The position numbers and the translations under genes are program-made. A DNA stretch of 64,000 bases from assembly GCF_018860545.1 (NCBI RefSeq), contig NZ_JAHKPN010000039.1, forward strand, positions 186,001 through 250,000, in the 5' to 3' direction. Position 1 is the stretch's first letter, and each line of letters starts with the position of its first letter. The stretch is from Winogradskyella psychrotolerans. GTDB taxonomy: Bacteria; Bacteroidota; Bacteroidia; Flavobacteriales; Flavobacteriaceae. Shown here in pieces: positions 33,854-42,550 of the stretch. The notes under the pieces are model-generated. The model made no database searches and had not been told where the DNA came from. It was given only the letters and a program-made list of their open reading frames with translations.

Positions 33854-34324
33854 TTATTTTTTATCGTTTTGATAGTCACGCTTTTTATCCTCATCTCTAC
33901 TACGCTTACCTCTTTTTTCGTTTTCTCTAGGCTTCATTTTTTCAAACTTAGCATATTGCTCTGCATTTAAGATTGATTTCATTTCACGCTTCATTTCAAT
34001 CTGATGATCTAATCTCGCATTCTGCATTTTAATGAACTCTTCTTGAGAAGGCTTTTCTTTTTTCTCACCATCAGCATCGCGATTTTTTCTTAATTCCTGT
34101 CTAGCTTTTGCTTCATTTAAAATAAGTGCATGTACTTTTTTCTGTTGTGCATCTGTTAAATCTAATTTTAAAGTTAGTTTTTTAGATTTTAAATCGGCAA
34201 TATCGTTAGGTGACATTTGCATTCTTGATTCTGACCTGTCTTTACGATCTGATCTTCTTTCTTTTTCCTGTGCCATACCATTTAGTGTAAATAGTGCTAG
34301 GGCAATTACTAATAATTTTTTCAT
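33854..34324 (-). CDS. Secreted Spy/CpxP-like charged helical protein
   Basis: The 156-residue product has a signal peptide (MKKLLVIALALFTLNGMAQ). Its mature part is extremely rich in Lys, Arg and Glu, with LTLKLDLTDAQQKKVHALI and MKSILNAEQYAKFEKM, two LTxxQ-like segments of the Spy/CpxP group. The C-terminus is a highly charged tail. The likely role is a periplasmic chaperone or stress protein, by analogy only. Confidence 0.75.
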   Translation of the reverse strand: MKKLLVIALALFTLNGMAQEKERRSDRKDRSESRMQMSPNDIADLKSKKLTLKLDLTDAQQKKVHALILNEAKARQELRKNRDADGEKKEKPSQEEFIKMQNARLDHQIEMKREMKSILNAEQYAKFEKMKPRENEKRGKRSRDEDKKRDYQNDKK

Positions 34325-34416
34325 GTCTTTTGTGTTTTAAGTTATACTTGTTTAGACCTAGGATTCCTAGTTACGTTTAACTGTGAGACGTATTTTAACA
34401 CATATTTTAACATTTG

Positions 34417-35913
34417 TTATAGTCTAATTAGACGGAGTGTGGTTTGATATAAGTTACCTTTTTCAACCTTATTTTTTAGCCATGCATAGAAGCTAATTAT
34501 AAATATGTCTTCTTGGTTTACGGTTGGCCATTCGAAGGATATTTCCACTTCGTTTTTAAATTCTGGTGTATAAATATGTTCTGGTTTTATATAATAAAGT
34601 TCAGCGCATTTAATAAACGTAAGAATCCGGGACTGACCTATTTGCTTTAGGTATTTTGTGTACCGACGTCTAAAGCTTTTTAATCGTGAATAGAATAAAT
34701 CATCTTCTTGTAATTCTATATAGAGTAGTAGCTCGGCGACATTTTTTTTAATCACCCAATCCACACTCGTTTTTTCTATATACCATTGATCTGTGTGATA
34801 GAATGTTGATGAAATGGTTTTTGCTTTCTCAAAGTCTTCATTTTGAAAGTGGAACATTAAGCATGATAAACGTAAGTCTAAAAGTGTTTCTGTATCATTA
34901 TGTTTCGTATTTAAAATACGTTCTACAAGTGATACGGCTTCGTTTTGATGGTTGAAATAGTTGAAGTTTAGAGCTTTAACTAAAGTGTTCTTTAGTATGA
35001 ACGACTTGTAATGTGCATTTTTTTTAAGCTGCATTAACTGATTCATCTCCTCGATGTAATTTAAGGATGCTTCAAATTTCTTATTTCTAAATAGGGTGTT
35101 GGCAATGATATAAACAATTTGAATTTGATAATATAGTTGCTTGTCCGTTTCCTTTTTCTGTTTCAAGATGTCATAGGTCTTCATGACAAAACTTTCAATG
35201 GTGTAATATTTATTTGTGACTAAAGCCGAAATGTTAGCGATAGCTAAAATTTGATATAAGGATTTAAATGATAGAGATTTACTAATTTCAATTTCATGTT
35301 CTTTTAACAAGGTTTTCAGTTCAGATTCGAAATCTATAATATGACCTTTAGAGTTTACTTCGTTTAAAATAGACTTTAACTTGGCGTAAACTATATTTAA
35401 TTGGTCTTCTAAATGCTGTTTTTTCTGATTTTCTTTTTGTTTACGGATTAAATCTTCTAAATCTATGATGGGGTAATTTGAAGCATACTGAATTTTTGTA
35501 TGATAAACTTCATTTAGAATGCCGTACAATAAATGTTCATCTGCGAGGCGTTCGGCCTTGTCTAGAATCTTATACGCTATGCTGAAGTTATTCTGAAGTA
35601 AAAATGTACGTGATGCTAAAATGTACTTTATAATCTGCATGTCTGTGGAGTTCTCATCTTCAAGATTTTTATTAGCTGTAAAATCAATTAAAGATTGAAA
35701 CAAGCGTTTTCTAAGAGCGTGATAAGCATTACTCTTTTCTACATTGTAAAGCTGTTTGCATATCGTTTTAGAATCGGCATTAGAATGGGCAAGTAATTTA
35801 AAAAGTTGGATGTTTTTAGTGTCCTTCCTTTTATTTTGTTGTTGCAGATAACTCACAAATTTCCGGTGGTCTTCATTCGATAATGTGTTAATTATAGATT
35901 TAATTCCTGTCAT
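34417..35913 (-). CDS. Helical repeat protein of unknown function
   Basis: The 498-residue product has no signal peptide. It is predominantly alpha-helical with TPR-like pairs (SYLQQQNKRKDTKNIQLFKLLAHS at the start, then FSIAYKILDKAERLADEHLLYGILNEVYH, and later FEASLNYIEEMNQLMQLKK). It is Lys/Leu/Asn rich and I see no catalytic motif. It is probably a cytoplasmic scaffold or regulator. It is divergent from yiaA, with 151 bases between them. Confidence 0.6.
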   Translation of the reverse strand: MTGIKSIINTLSNEDHRKFVSYLQQQNKRKDTKNIQLFKLLAHSNADSKTICKQLYNVEKSNAYHALRKRLFQSLIDFTANKNLEDENSTDMQIIKYILASRTFLLQNNFSIAYKILDKAERLADEHLLYGILNEVYHTKIQYASNYPIIDLEDLIRKQKENQKKQHLEDQLNIVYAKLKSILNEVNSKGHIIDFESELKTLLKEHEIEISKSLSFKSLYQILAIANISALVTNKYYTIESFVMKTYDILKQKKETDKQLYYQIQIVYIIANTLFRNKKFEASLNYIEEMNQLMQLKKNAHYKSFILKNTLVKALNFNYFNHQNEAVSLVERILNTKHNDTETLLDLRLSCLMFHFQNEDFEKAKTISSTFYHTDQWYIEKTSVDWVIKKNVAELLLYIELQEDDLFYSRLKSFRRRYTKYLKQIGQSRILTFIKCAELYYIKPEHIYTPEFKNEVEISFEWPTVNQEDIFIISFYAWLKNKVEKGNLYQTTLRLIRL

Positions 35914-36064
35914 TTAAACGTCAGTATAAAGTGTTTTAACTCAATAAATATAGTAATATTATAGTGTTATTTATAAAATATATCGTCAGTATTGGTGAGA
36001 AAGTGTTTTTTGAAATCTTGTCCTATGTTCGAGATTTGCCTCATAATCATTAAAACAAAATAGT

Positions 36065-36556
36065 ATGAATTATCAAACAACAGTATCGTTAAAAGACGAC
36101 GAAAATGTAAAATCAAAAAAGAAAGAAAAGAAGGTGTATAACCATAAACCAACTCCAGCATTTATTGGAGCCTCTTGGACAGCTTTAATCATTGGGATGG
36201 TTGCTTATTGTGTTGGTCTATGGAATGCAGAGATGATGCTTAATGAAAAAGGCTATTATTTTACCATTCTTTTATTTGGGTTGTTCTCAGTCATCTCAGT
36301 TCAAAAAGCCGTTAGAGATAAACTCGAAAACATTCAAGTCACCGAAATGTATTATGGTATTAGTTGGTTCACGTCAATAGCTTCAATTGTTTTATTAACT
36401 ATAGGACTTTGGAATGCCGATTTAGAACTTAGTGAAAAAGGATTTTATGCCATGTCATTTACCTTAAGTTTATTTTCTGCAATTGCTGTTCAAAAAAACA
36501 CAAGAGATGTCGCTTATATTAATAATGAATTAGACACAAAAGAGGACGACGATTAG
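36065..36556 (+). CDS. yiaA: YiaA/YiaB-type inner membrane protein
   Basis: The 163-residue product has two tandem YiaA/B modules. Each has a pair of membrane helices around a conserved GLWNAE/GLWNAD...LSEKGFY or LNEKGYY motif and the ending SVQKAVRD/AVQKNTRD. This is the YiaA architecture of four membrane helices. Function is unknown, and stress association is reported for relatives in general. Confidence 0.88.
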   Translation: MNYQTTVSLKDDENVKSKKKEKKVYNHKPTPAFIGASWTALIIGMVAYCVGLWNAEMMLNEKGYYFTILLFGLFSVISVQKAVRDKLENIQVTEMYYGISWFTSIASIVLLTIGLWNADLELSEKGFYAMSFTLSLFSAIAVQKNTRDVAYINNELDTKEDDD

Positions 36557-36583
36557 TTTTGATGATAGGTTATTTAATGACCT

Positions 36584-36620
36584 AAAACCTCATAGTTTTA
36601 TGAGAAGCTGTGAGGTTTTT
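36584..36620. terminator. Probable terminator after yiaA
   Basis: AAAACCTCA (36584-36592) pairs with TGAGGTTTT (36611-36619), with a nested CTCAT/ATGAG alternative, and a T-rich end follows. Confidence 0.65.
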
Positions 36621-36713
36621 AAAGTGTTTTAGTATGGATTTTAAGTCGTTTGTTATTTTTATATTTCGAAAGACTATGGAAATACTTTTTTACTATTAAA
36701 TTTTAAGAAACCA

Positions 36714-37535
36714 ATGGACGACACCATTAAAGTAAACCTAAAAAGAAGGCTTACAAAGTTTGTAATCGTACTTTTTAGCATATATATTATGATAGGATCT
36801 GCACTTTATTTTTTTCAAGAAAAGTTATTATTTTTCCCGAGTACATTGGAGGGAGATTATCAATATCAGTTTCAATATAAATTTGAAGAACTATTCTTTA
36901 AGACGGAAGAAAATGCTAGTATAAATGCACTTCATTTTAAGGTTGACAACCCAAAAGGAGTGATACTTTATTTTCACGGAAATGCTGGAGATTTAAGTCG
37001 TTGGGGAACTGTAGCTGAATATTTTGTAGCGCTACACTACGATGTGCTTATAATGGATTACAGAACCTATGGTAAAAGTATTGGGAAATTGAGTGAAGCT
37101 GCATTTTATAAGGATGCGCAATATTGCTATGATTATCTTTTGGGTCAATATTCTGAAAGTGATATTACGATATATGGAAGGTCTCTAGGCACAGGAATTG
37201 CGTCTTATGTGGCGTCAAAAAACAATCCCAAACAGCTTATTTTAGAAACTCCTTATTTTAGTATCTTGGATGTTGCCAAAGGTCGATTCCCAATTTTACC
37301 AGTAAAACAATTGCTAAAGTATCAGTTTCCTACGTATCAATTTTTACCAAAAGCAACATGTCCGATTACAATTATTCACGGAACTGCGGATGCTGTTGTT
37401 CCTTATACTTCTGGGGAAAAGCTTTCAGGATTAAACATTGAAAACTTGAATTTTATAACTGTTGAAGATGCTGGTCATAATAATTTGATTGCGTTTGAAG
37501 ACTACCACTCAACAATTAATACCATTTTGAAATAA
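36714..37535 (+). CDS. Membrane-anchored alpha/beta hydrolase (Bem46/ABHD13-like)
   Basis: The 273-residue product has one N-terminal membrane helix (FVIVLFSIYIMIGSALYFF, about 17-35), an HGN oxyanion motif (YFHGNAGDLSRWG), a nucleophile elbow YGRSLGTG (Ser about 157), an Asp in IHGTADAVVP and a His in AGHNNLI. This is a complete Ser-Asp-His triad. The substrate is unknown. It may be an esterase or lipase at the membrane. Confidence 0.88.
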   Translation: MDDTIKVNLKRRLTKFVIVLFSIYIMIGSALYFFQEKLLFFPSTLEGDYQYQFQYKFEELFFKTEENASINALHFKVDNPKGVILYFHGNAGDLSRWGTVAEYFVALHYDVLIMDYRTYGKSIGKLSEAAFYKDAQYCYDYLLGQYSESDITIYGRSLGTGIASYVASKNNPKQLILETPYFSILDVAKGRFPILPVKQLLKYQFPTYQFLPKATCPITIIHGTADAVVPYTSGEKLSGLNIENLNFITVEDAGHNNLIAFEDYHSTINTILK

Positions 37536-37539
37536 AAAA

Positions 37540-37566
37540 AAGGCCTCAATATCAATTGAAGCCTTC
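37540..37566. terminator. Bidirectional terminator between hydrolase and metalloprotease genes
   Basis: AAGGC-C-TCAAT, loop, ATTGA-A-GCCTT, flanked by A7 on the left and TCTTT on the right. The stem has one internal mismatch. Confidence 0.75.
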
Positions 37567-37589
37567 TTTAAAATGTTTGTTAGTTGCGT

Positions 37590-40076
37590 TTACTTAGGAT
37601 CTAAAATAAGATTAATACGCTCAATAGCATCAGCTATATGTATTCTACTCATAGTATCTCCACCACGTGCAGAACGTAATTGACTACGTAACGATGTTAA
37701 CTCCGCTCTTACAACCGCTCTAATATCTGATTGGCTAGTATTAACAGGAGTTACTTTTACGTAAGGACTAGAACGTCTTCCTGCTGTTTGATTTTCTGCA
37801 GTCATTAAATACTCTAATCTATCAATATGTGCACGTTGCAAATTACGTCTGTAAGTATCAATTTTCTTACCTGTACGTAATTCACTCCAAACCCCTTTAC
37901 GTAAATCGCTCATCATATCTGTTAATGCATAGGCATTGCTATCGTAAGTGTTAGCTTCGATAAGACGTTGCATTTTACCTAAACTCATAATGTTGTTCAG
38001 GGTTCTAGATTGCATTGCTCTTACGCGCTCAACAGAACCTGTAAATTCAATACGGTCAAAAATATTTTTATCTAATAACCATTCTGGAGTTTCAAATAAA
38101 TTTTCTTGAATAAAAGCTAATGCTTTTTTCTGGTGGTCTTTAGGTACAGCGGTATAAACAGCACCTTCTTGGTCAGCAGCTTTGTAATTTTCGTATACAC
38201 CACCAATGTTATTAGAAACATGTCCCATATAACGGTTAAACTGTGATATTACATGACCATACATTTCGTCTAAATCATCATAGTCTTCACCAGCTTCAGT
38301 AGTCCATTCAATTAAGTTTGGTACAATACGCTTAAGGTTTTTAATTCCATATTCACTAGCTAACATGGCATCATCACCTAAATCTTCCGTTTGAGAACTA
38401 GGATCAACTACATCACCGGCCTGTTGATGACCAAAACGGTACATTGGGTCACCAGCGTGTTTCATAATCCATTCGTTAAGAATTGGCTTTTCTTCTTCAG
38501 CAGTTTTGTCTAAGATTGGTCTATAACCCCAAGAAATCGCATACTTATCGTAAGTTCCGATATCTGGCATTAAAGCCACACCTTCATCGCCTGGTTGTGC
38601 GATATAATTAAAACGCGCATAATCCATAATAGATGGTGCCGTTCCGAATTCTTTAGTGAATGCTGCATCACGTAATTTTTCAACTGGATAAGCAACACTA
38701 GATCCCATATTATGAGGTAAACCTAAGGTGTGTCCAACTTCGTGAGACGATACAAAACGAATTAAGCGTCCCATAACTTCATCTTTAAATTGTGGGCTTT
38801 GTGCTTCTGGATTAATGGCGGCCGTTTGTACAAAGAACCAACCACGTAATAAAGACATTACATTATGATACCAGTTGATATCACTTTCTAAAATTTCACC
38901 TGTTCTAGGATCACTAACGTGTGGGCCATTAGCATTAGGAATTGGAGATGCTAAATAACGCACTACTGAATATCGTGCATCTTCAGGACTCCAATCTGGA
39001 TCTTCTTCAACCGTTGGTGGTTCTTTAGCAATAATGGCATCTTTAAAACCTGCAGCTTCAAAAGCAACTTGCCAATCTTCAATACCTTGTTTGATGTATT
39101 TTTTCCATTGTTCTGGAGTGGCTCTATCAACGTAGTATACAATTTGTTTTTTAGGTACTACTAATTCACCACGCTTAAATTTTTCAATGTCTTCATCTCT
39201 CACTTCTAATCTCCAACGATCTAGAAATTCTACGGATTTACTTTTTTGATCTTTTAAACCATAATCTGTTTGATTGCTTGTAAACCAGCCCACGCGCTCA
39301 TCAAAATAACGACGTTTCATTGGAACTTCTGGTAACAAAATCATTGAATTATTAATCTCTACAGATATTGCTCCTGTGTTTGAATTTGATGGTGGATCCC
39401 CAGCAGCATATGTTTTTACCGTGCGAGATTCAATATTAGTTGGGTAAGATTTAATCGTTTCAATATATGAAAGTTGACCATCTAAGCGTGAAATTTTATA
39501 TTGTTTTCTTGCACGCTGTGGAAACCCGAAAGGCTTAACATCTTTTTCAAATAAATCGGTAACGTCAATAACCGTATTTAAAGAGTCTTTGCTAAACGCT
39601 TTAATAGGAAATGTTGCAATTACAGGTTCAAAATTAGAATTAACCACAGCTTCATGTACAGGTAAAGAATCTGCAGCGACCACTTCGTATGATACCATAC
39701 GTAATACTACTTTTTTATTTTTCTTTTCCCAGCGTAATACTTGTTCGCTTAATTTGCCACCACCAAAACCAAGGCCAGATGCTGTTTTGGCAATACGTGT
39801 AACCATAAGCATTTCTCTATCAAAAAGAGAATCTGGTATTTCGTAAAAGAACTTATCATCTACGGTGTGAACTGTAAATAAACCGATATCACTCTTTGCA
39901 TCTTTGGTGATAACTTTGCTGTAAGGTTGTGGGTCATTTTTTCCAGGCTTCTTTGCTGGAGGTTTTGCCATTGCTGTGGCATCTTTACCTGATTTTCCTG
40001 CTTTTTTTGCAGTAGAGCAAGAAAATGCAAGAAAGACTGAAACTACACAGAGTAGCTTAAGGGATACGTTTTTCAA
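37590..40076 (-). CDS. Zinc-dependent metalloprotease lipoprotein (DUF5117/DUF4953 type)
   Basis: The 828-residue product has a lipoprotein signal (LLCVVSVFLAFSCSTAKK, Cys about 20), a large N-terminal region, and a metzincin site SHEVGHTLGLPHNMGSS at about 440-456 (HExxHxxGxxH). A C-terminal helical region with many basic residues follows. It is very likely a periplasmic or surface protease. The only usable start I see is TTG at 40076. Targets are unknown. Confidence 0.88.
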   Translation of the reverse strand: MKNVSLKLLCVVSVFLAFSCSTAKKAGKSGKDATAMAKPPAKKPGKNDPQPYSKVITKDAKSDIGLFTVHTVDDKFFYEIPDSLFDREMLMVTRIAKTASGLGFGGGKLSEQVLRWEKKNKKVVLRMVSYEVVAADSLPVHEAVVNSNFEPVIATFPIKAFSKDSLNTVIDVTDLFEKDVKPFGFPQRARKQYKISRLDGQLSYIETIKSYPTNIESRTVKTYAAGDPPSNSNTGAISVEINNSMILLPEVPMKRRYFDERVGWFTSNQTDYGLKDQKSKSVEFLDRWRLEVRDEDIEKFKRGELVVPKKQIVYYVDRATPEQWKKYIKQGIEDWQVAFEAAGFKDAIIAKEPPTVEEDPDWSPEDARYSVVRYLASPIPNANGPHVSDPRTGEILESDINWYHNVMSLLRGWFFVQTAAINPEAQSPQFKDEVMGRLIRFVSSHEVGHTLGLPHNMGSSVAYPVEKLRDAAFTKEFGTAPSIMDYARFNYIAQPGDEGVALMPDIGTYDKYAISWGYRPILDKTAEEEKPILNEWIMKHAGDPMYRFGHQQAGDVVDPSSQTEDLGDDAMLASEYGIKNLKRIVPNLIEWTTEAGEDYDDLDEMYGHVISQFNRYMGHVSNNIGGVYENYKAADQEGAVYTAVPKDHQKKALAFIQENLFETPEWLLDKNIFDRIEFTGSVERVRAMQSRTLNNIMSLGKMQRLIEANTYDSNAYALTDMMSDLRKGVWSELRTGKKIDTYRRNLQRAHIDRLEYLMTAENQTAGRRSSPYVKVTPVNTSQSDIRAVVRAELTSLRSQLRSARGGDTMSRIHIADAIERINLILDPK

Positions 40077-40169
40077 AATTGTTGTTTTTTTTTAAAATTT
40101 CGTTGAAAATACGTATTCTATTAAGAGTTTGTTAATATTAAATCTGATTTTAGTATTTCTTTAACGCTA

Positions 40170-41426
40170 CTATTCTAAGGTCTGTAGATAGGATTGAATG
40201 AGTGCTGCGCCTTCGGTATGCATCATGGAAGTTCCAATATACGGCATGCTTAAACCATCTAAATAAAACGATACTCTATAGTCTATACTAAAATTTTGTT
40301 CTACAATATCACTGTCTTCAAGTGGCGTTTCAAAAGCAAGATTTAACGTTGATTGGTCCTCGCAACTACCCCCTGGGATATGGCAATGTGCACAGTTTAT
40401 ATCCATATAAGCTCGTGCTCTATTTTCTAGACTTTCATTTTCGTCTTCCCAATTTGGTAGACTTCTAACAGAGTCACTGTTGGTTACACCTGTTAATTGA
40501 GAGTTTGCTATGAATTCTTCTAATTGATTAACTCCATTAATTTCAAAATTCATTGATCTTAATTTTGGACCAATAGGAATAATAGTTTCATTATTTGCAT
40601 GGCAAGTAAAACAATCGGTGTTTGATGGAATTTTATAGGTTGTAGAATTACTATTGCCTTCTGTGTCAATCCATGTGACTGGCAATGAGCTACCATCTAA
40701 ATCCAAAGTAGCTTCTGTTTGAGTATCGTTCCATTTGTAATCTCCTGTTTCCCAGGCTCCATTCAATTTAATTAAAATGCGAGTTTCAATAATGTGTCTC
40801 CCTAAAGATATATCGCGTTCGTCTAGATTGTAATAAAAGGTCTTTGCAATTACTGTATTATCTGGAAAAATAGGTAATCCATTCCCATCATATTCCATGC
40901 TTGTGCCTTCTGGTAAAGCGATGATGCGCTGTTTGTGAGCGTAGTCTGTAAAAAGTGTTGTGTTTAAGTTGTACTCAAATCCTTTGGGTGTAATATTTAA
41001 CTCGTTTAAATCGCCTATAAATAAATTTAACTCAGAAAGATTTGTTTTGAATTCAGGAACCACGTTAGGTGCTAATGTTGTAAAGCTATAAACAGTACTG
41101 TATAGGCTAGTATTGTTAGTACTACAAACAGTTTGAATGTAGATATCGTATGTTGTATTTGCTAATAGTCCTTCGAGTTGAATGTCTGCAGTTGATGTAG
41201 AAACCGAAGTTCCATTTCCAAGAGAAAATCCTGCAATGCCATACTCTAACGTATATGATGATGACTCATTAACAGCTTCCCAAGTAATTGTTGTAGTCGT
41301 ACTCGTTGTGAAATTTGAAGCTATGTTTGTAACCGTATCGCAAACAGGAACCATATCTTCATCGTCATTAGTACATGAGAAAATAATACTCATGAATAAG
41401 AATAGCATACACGCTTTTTTTAACAT
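40170..41426 (-). CDS. Lipoprotein with FN3 domain and two haem-c motifs
   Basis: The 418-residue product has a lipoprotein signal (LFLFMSIIFSCTNDDED), a fibronectin type III domain at about 30-120, then a cytochrome-like part with CFTCHA (about 275) and CAHCHI (about 345), both CxxCH haem-c motifs. The layout resembles the SO2930-type dihaem cytochromes of unknown role. An electron-transfer or redox-sensing role at the cell surface is inferred. Confidence 0.8.
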   Translation of the reverse strand: MLKKACMLFLFMSIIFSCTNDDEDMVPVCDTVTNIASNFTTSTTTTITWEAVNESSSYTLEYGIAGFSLGNGTSVSTSTADIQLEGLLANTTYDIYIQTVCSTNNTSLYSTVYSFTTLAPNVVPEFKTNLSELNLFIGDLNELNITPKGFEYNLNTTLFTDYAHKQRIIALPEGTSMEYDGNGLPIFPDNTVIAKTFYYNLDERDISLGRHIIETRILIKLNGAWETGDYKWNDTQTEATLDLDGSSLPVTWIDTEGNSNSTTYKIPSNTDCFTCHANNETIIPIGPKLRSMNFEINGVNQLEEFIANSQLTGVTNSDSVRSLPNWEDENESLENRARAYMDINCAHCHIPGGSCEDQSTLNLAFETPLEDSDIVEQNFSIDYRVSFYLDGLSMPYIGTSMMHTEGAALIQSYLQTLE

Positions 41427-41647
41427 CTGGCTGATTTTCTAATTAATAGCTAGTTGCAATGTAATAAATTTTTTTTGAACGAATATAAAGGTGATTTTCA
41501 AGTCTATTTTGTTAAAATGACAAAGAATGAGCTGACCATATCATTTAATTAACAATCAGAAGATGCAATCCCAGTATAGACGTATTAAAATTTAAATAAA
41601 ACTTTGAATTGGTGTTTATGAGGTCTATGTGTCTGAAAGTGTATATT

Positions 41648-42547
41648 TTACTTGAATTCTGTAATGAGTATGCCATGGTCGGATTCTGTGTAAAACTTCT
41701 TTTCAGTACTTAGTATAGGTAGTTGTTTGTTTATCCAAATATGATCAATTTCTAACAAAGGCACTGGATAAGGCCAAGTTGCTGTAAATCCGTTCTGAAA
41801 ATTACGCGAAGATGCATAATTGGTTTTAAAATGGTTGAAATAGATACTTTCGTAAGGGGTGTTAAAATCCCCTAAAATAATGTCAATGTCGTGGTCCTCT
41901 AGGTATTCGTAAATTTTGGTAAAGGCCTTTTTTTTATTGTGCCAAGGTTTTGCAAAAATGTCAACTATGACTACTTCAAATGGGGTTGTACCTATTTCTA
42001 CTTTTAAATGATTGAGTTTGTAATGGCGTTTTTCTTCAAGATAATTAATGATTGTGATGTCGCTTTTGGCAGCAACCATCATGTTTCCTTCTAAAAATTC
42101 AACATTATAATTGTGGAGTTGGTGTTTGAATTGGGAATTAAAATCATTGTCTTTATGTAAAACTTCAACAAAAAATAGAGCGTCTATACTTCGTGTTTCT
42201 AAAGTTTTCTTTAAAACGTCAATATTATAATCTTTTTGGTCAGCGATATTCCAAAAAAATATTGAGTTCGTCGAATTAGCACTAATACTATCATAATTAA
42301 TATATTGATTGTTAATCCAAAAATAAGTCAGGGAAGCCATTAACCCGAATAAGGTGAAACGAATCCATTTATTTTTATAAAAGAGCGCTAAAAGCGGACA
42401 TATGGCTAAAATTAAAATAGGTGTCGGAAAAGCATAAAATAAAATTCCTGTAAGGTAAAGGTGGTCTTTGAAACCGAAATGTATCAGTAACAAAAAAACA
42501 TATCCTATTAAAAGATATGTTTTTTGTTTTTTTAGCCACTTCATCAT
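41648..42547 (-). CDS. Membrane-anchored endonuclease/exonuclease/phosphatase-family protein
   Basis: The 299-residue product has three predicted membrane helices in the first roughly 80 residues (YLLIGYVFLLLIHFGF, then YAFPTPILILAICPLLALFY and FTLFGLMASLTYFWI). A C-terminal EEP-fold domain carries FFVEVLH-like, ILGDFNTPYES, and SDHGILI (His near the C-terminus). The EEP domain probably faces the periplasm. Substrate unknown. It starts three bases after the lysS stop. Confidence 0.8.
   Translation of the reverse strand: MMKWLKKQKTYLLIGYVFLLLIHFGFKDHLYLTGILFYAFPTPILILAICPLLALFYKNKWIRFTLFGLMASLTYFWINNQYINYDSISANSTNSIFFWNIADQKDYNIDVLKKTLETRSIDALFFVEVLHKDNDFNSQFKHQLHNYNVEFLEGNMMVAAKSDITIINYLEEKRHYKLNHLKVEIGTTPFEVVIVDIFAKPWHNKKKAFTKIYEYLEDHDIDIILGDFNTPYESIYFNHFKTNYASSRNFQNGFTATWPYPVPLLEIDHIWINKQLPILSTEKKFYTESDHGILITEFK
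42493..42525 (-). terminator. Terminator-like hairpin inside the 5' end of the EEP-family gene
   Basis: On the minus strand, AAAACATATC, a loop and GATATGT are followed by seven or more T. It lies about 25-55 bases downstream of the lysS stop but inside the first 20 codons of the next gene. Confidence 0.5.
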
Positions 42548-42550
42548 GGG

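Noticed and set aside
34358..34370. CTAGGATTCCTAG near-palindrome upstream of the second Spy-like gene
   Set aside because: It is short and imperfect, and no second occurrence was noticed, so it is not strong enough to call an operator.
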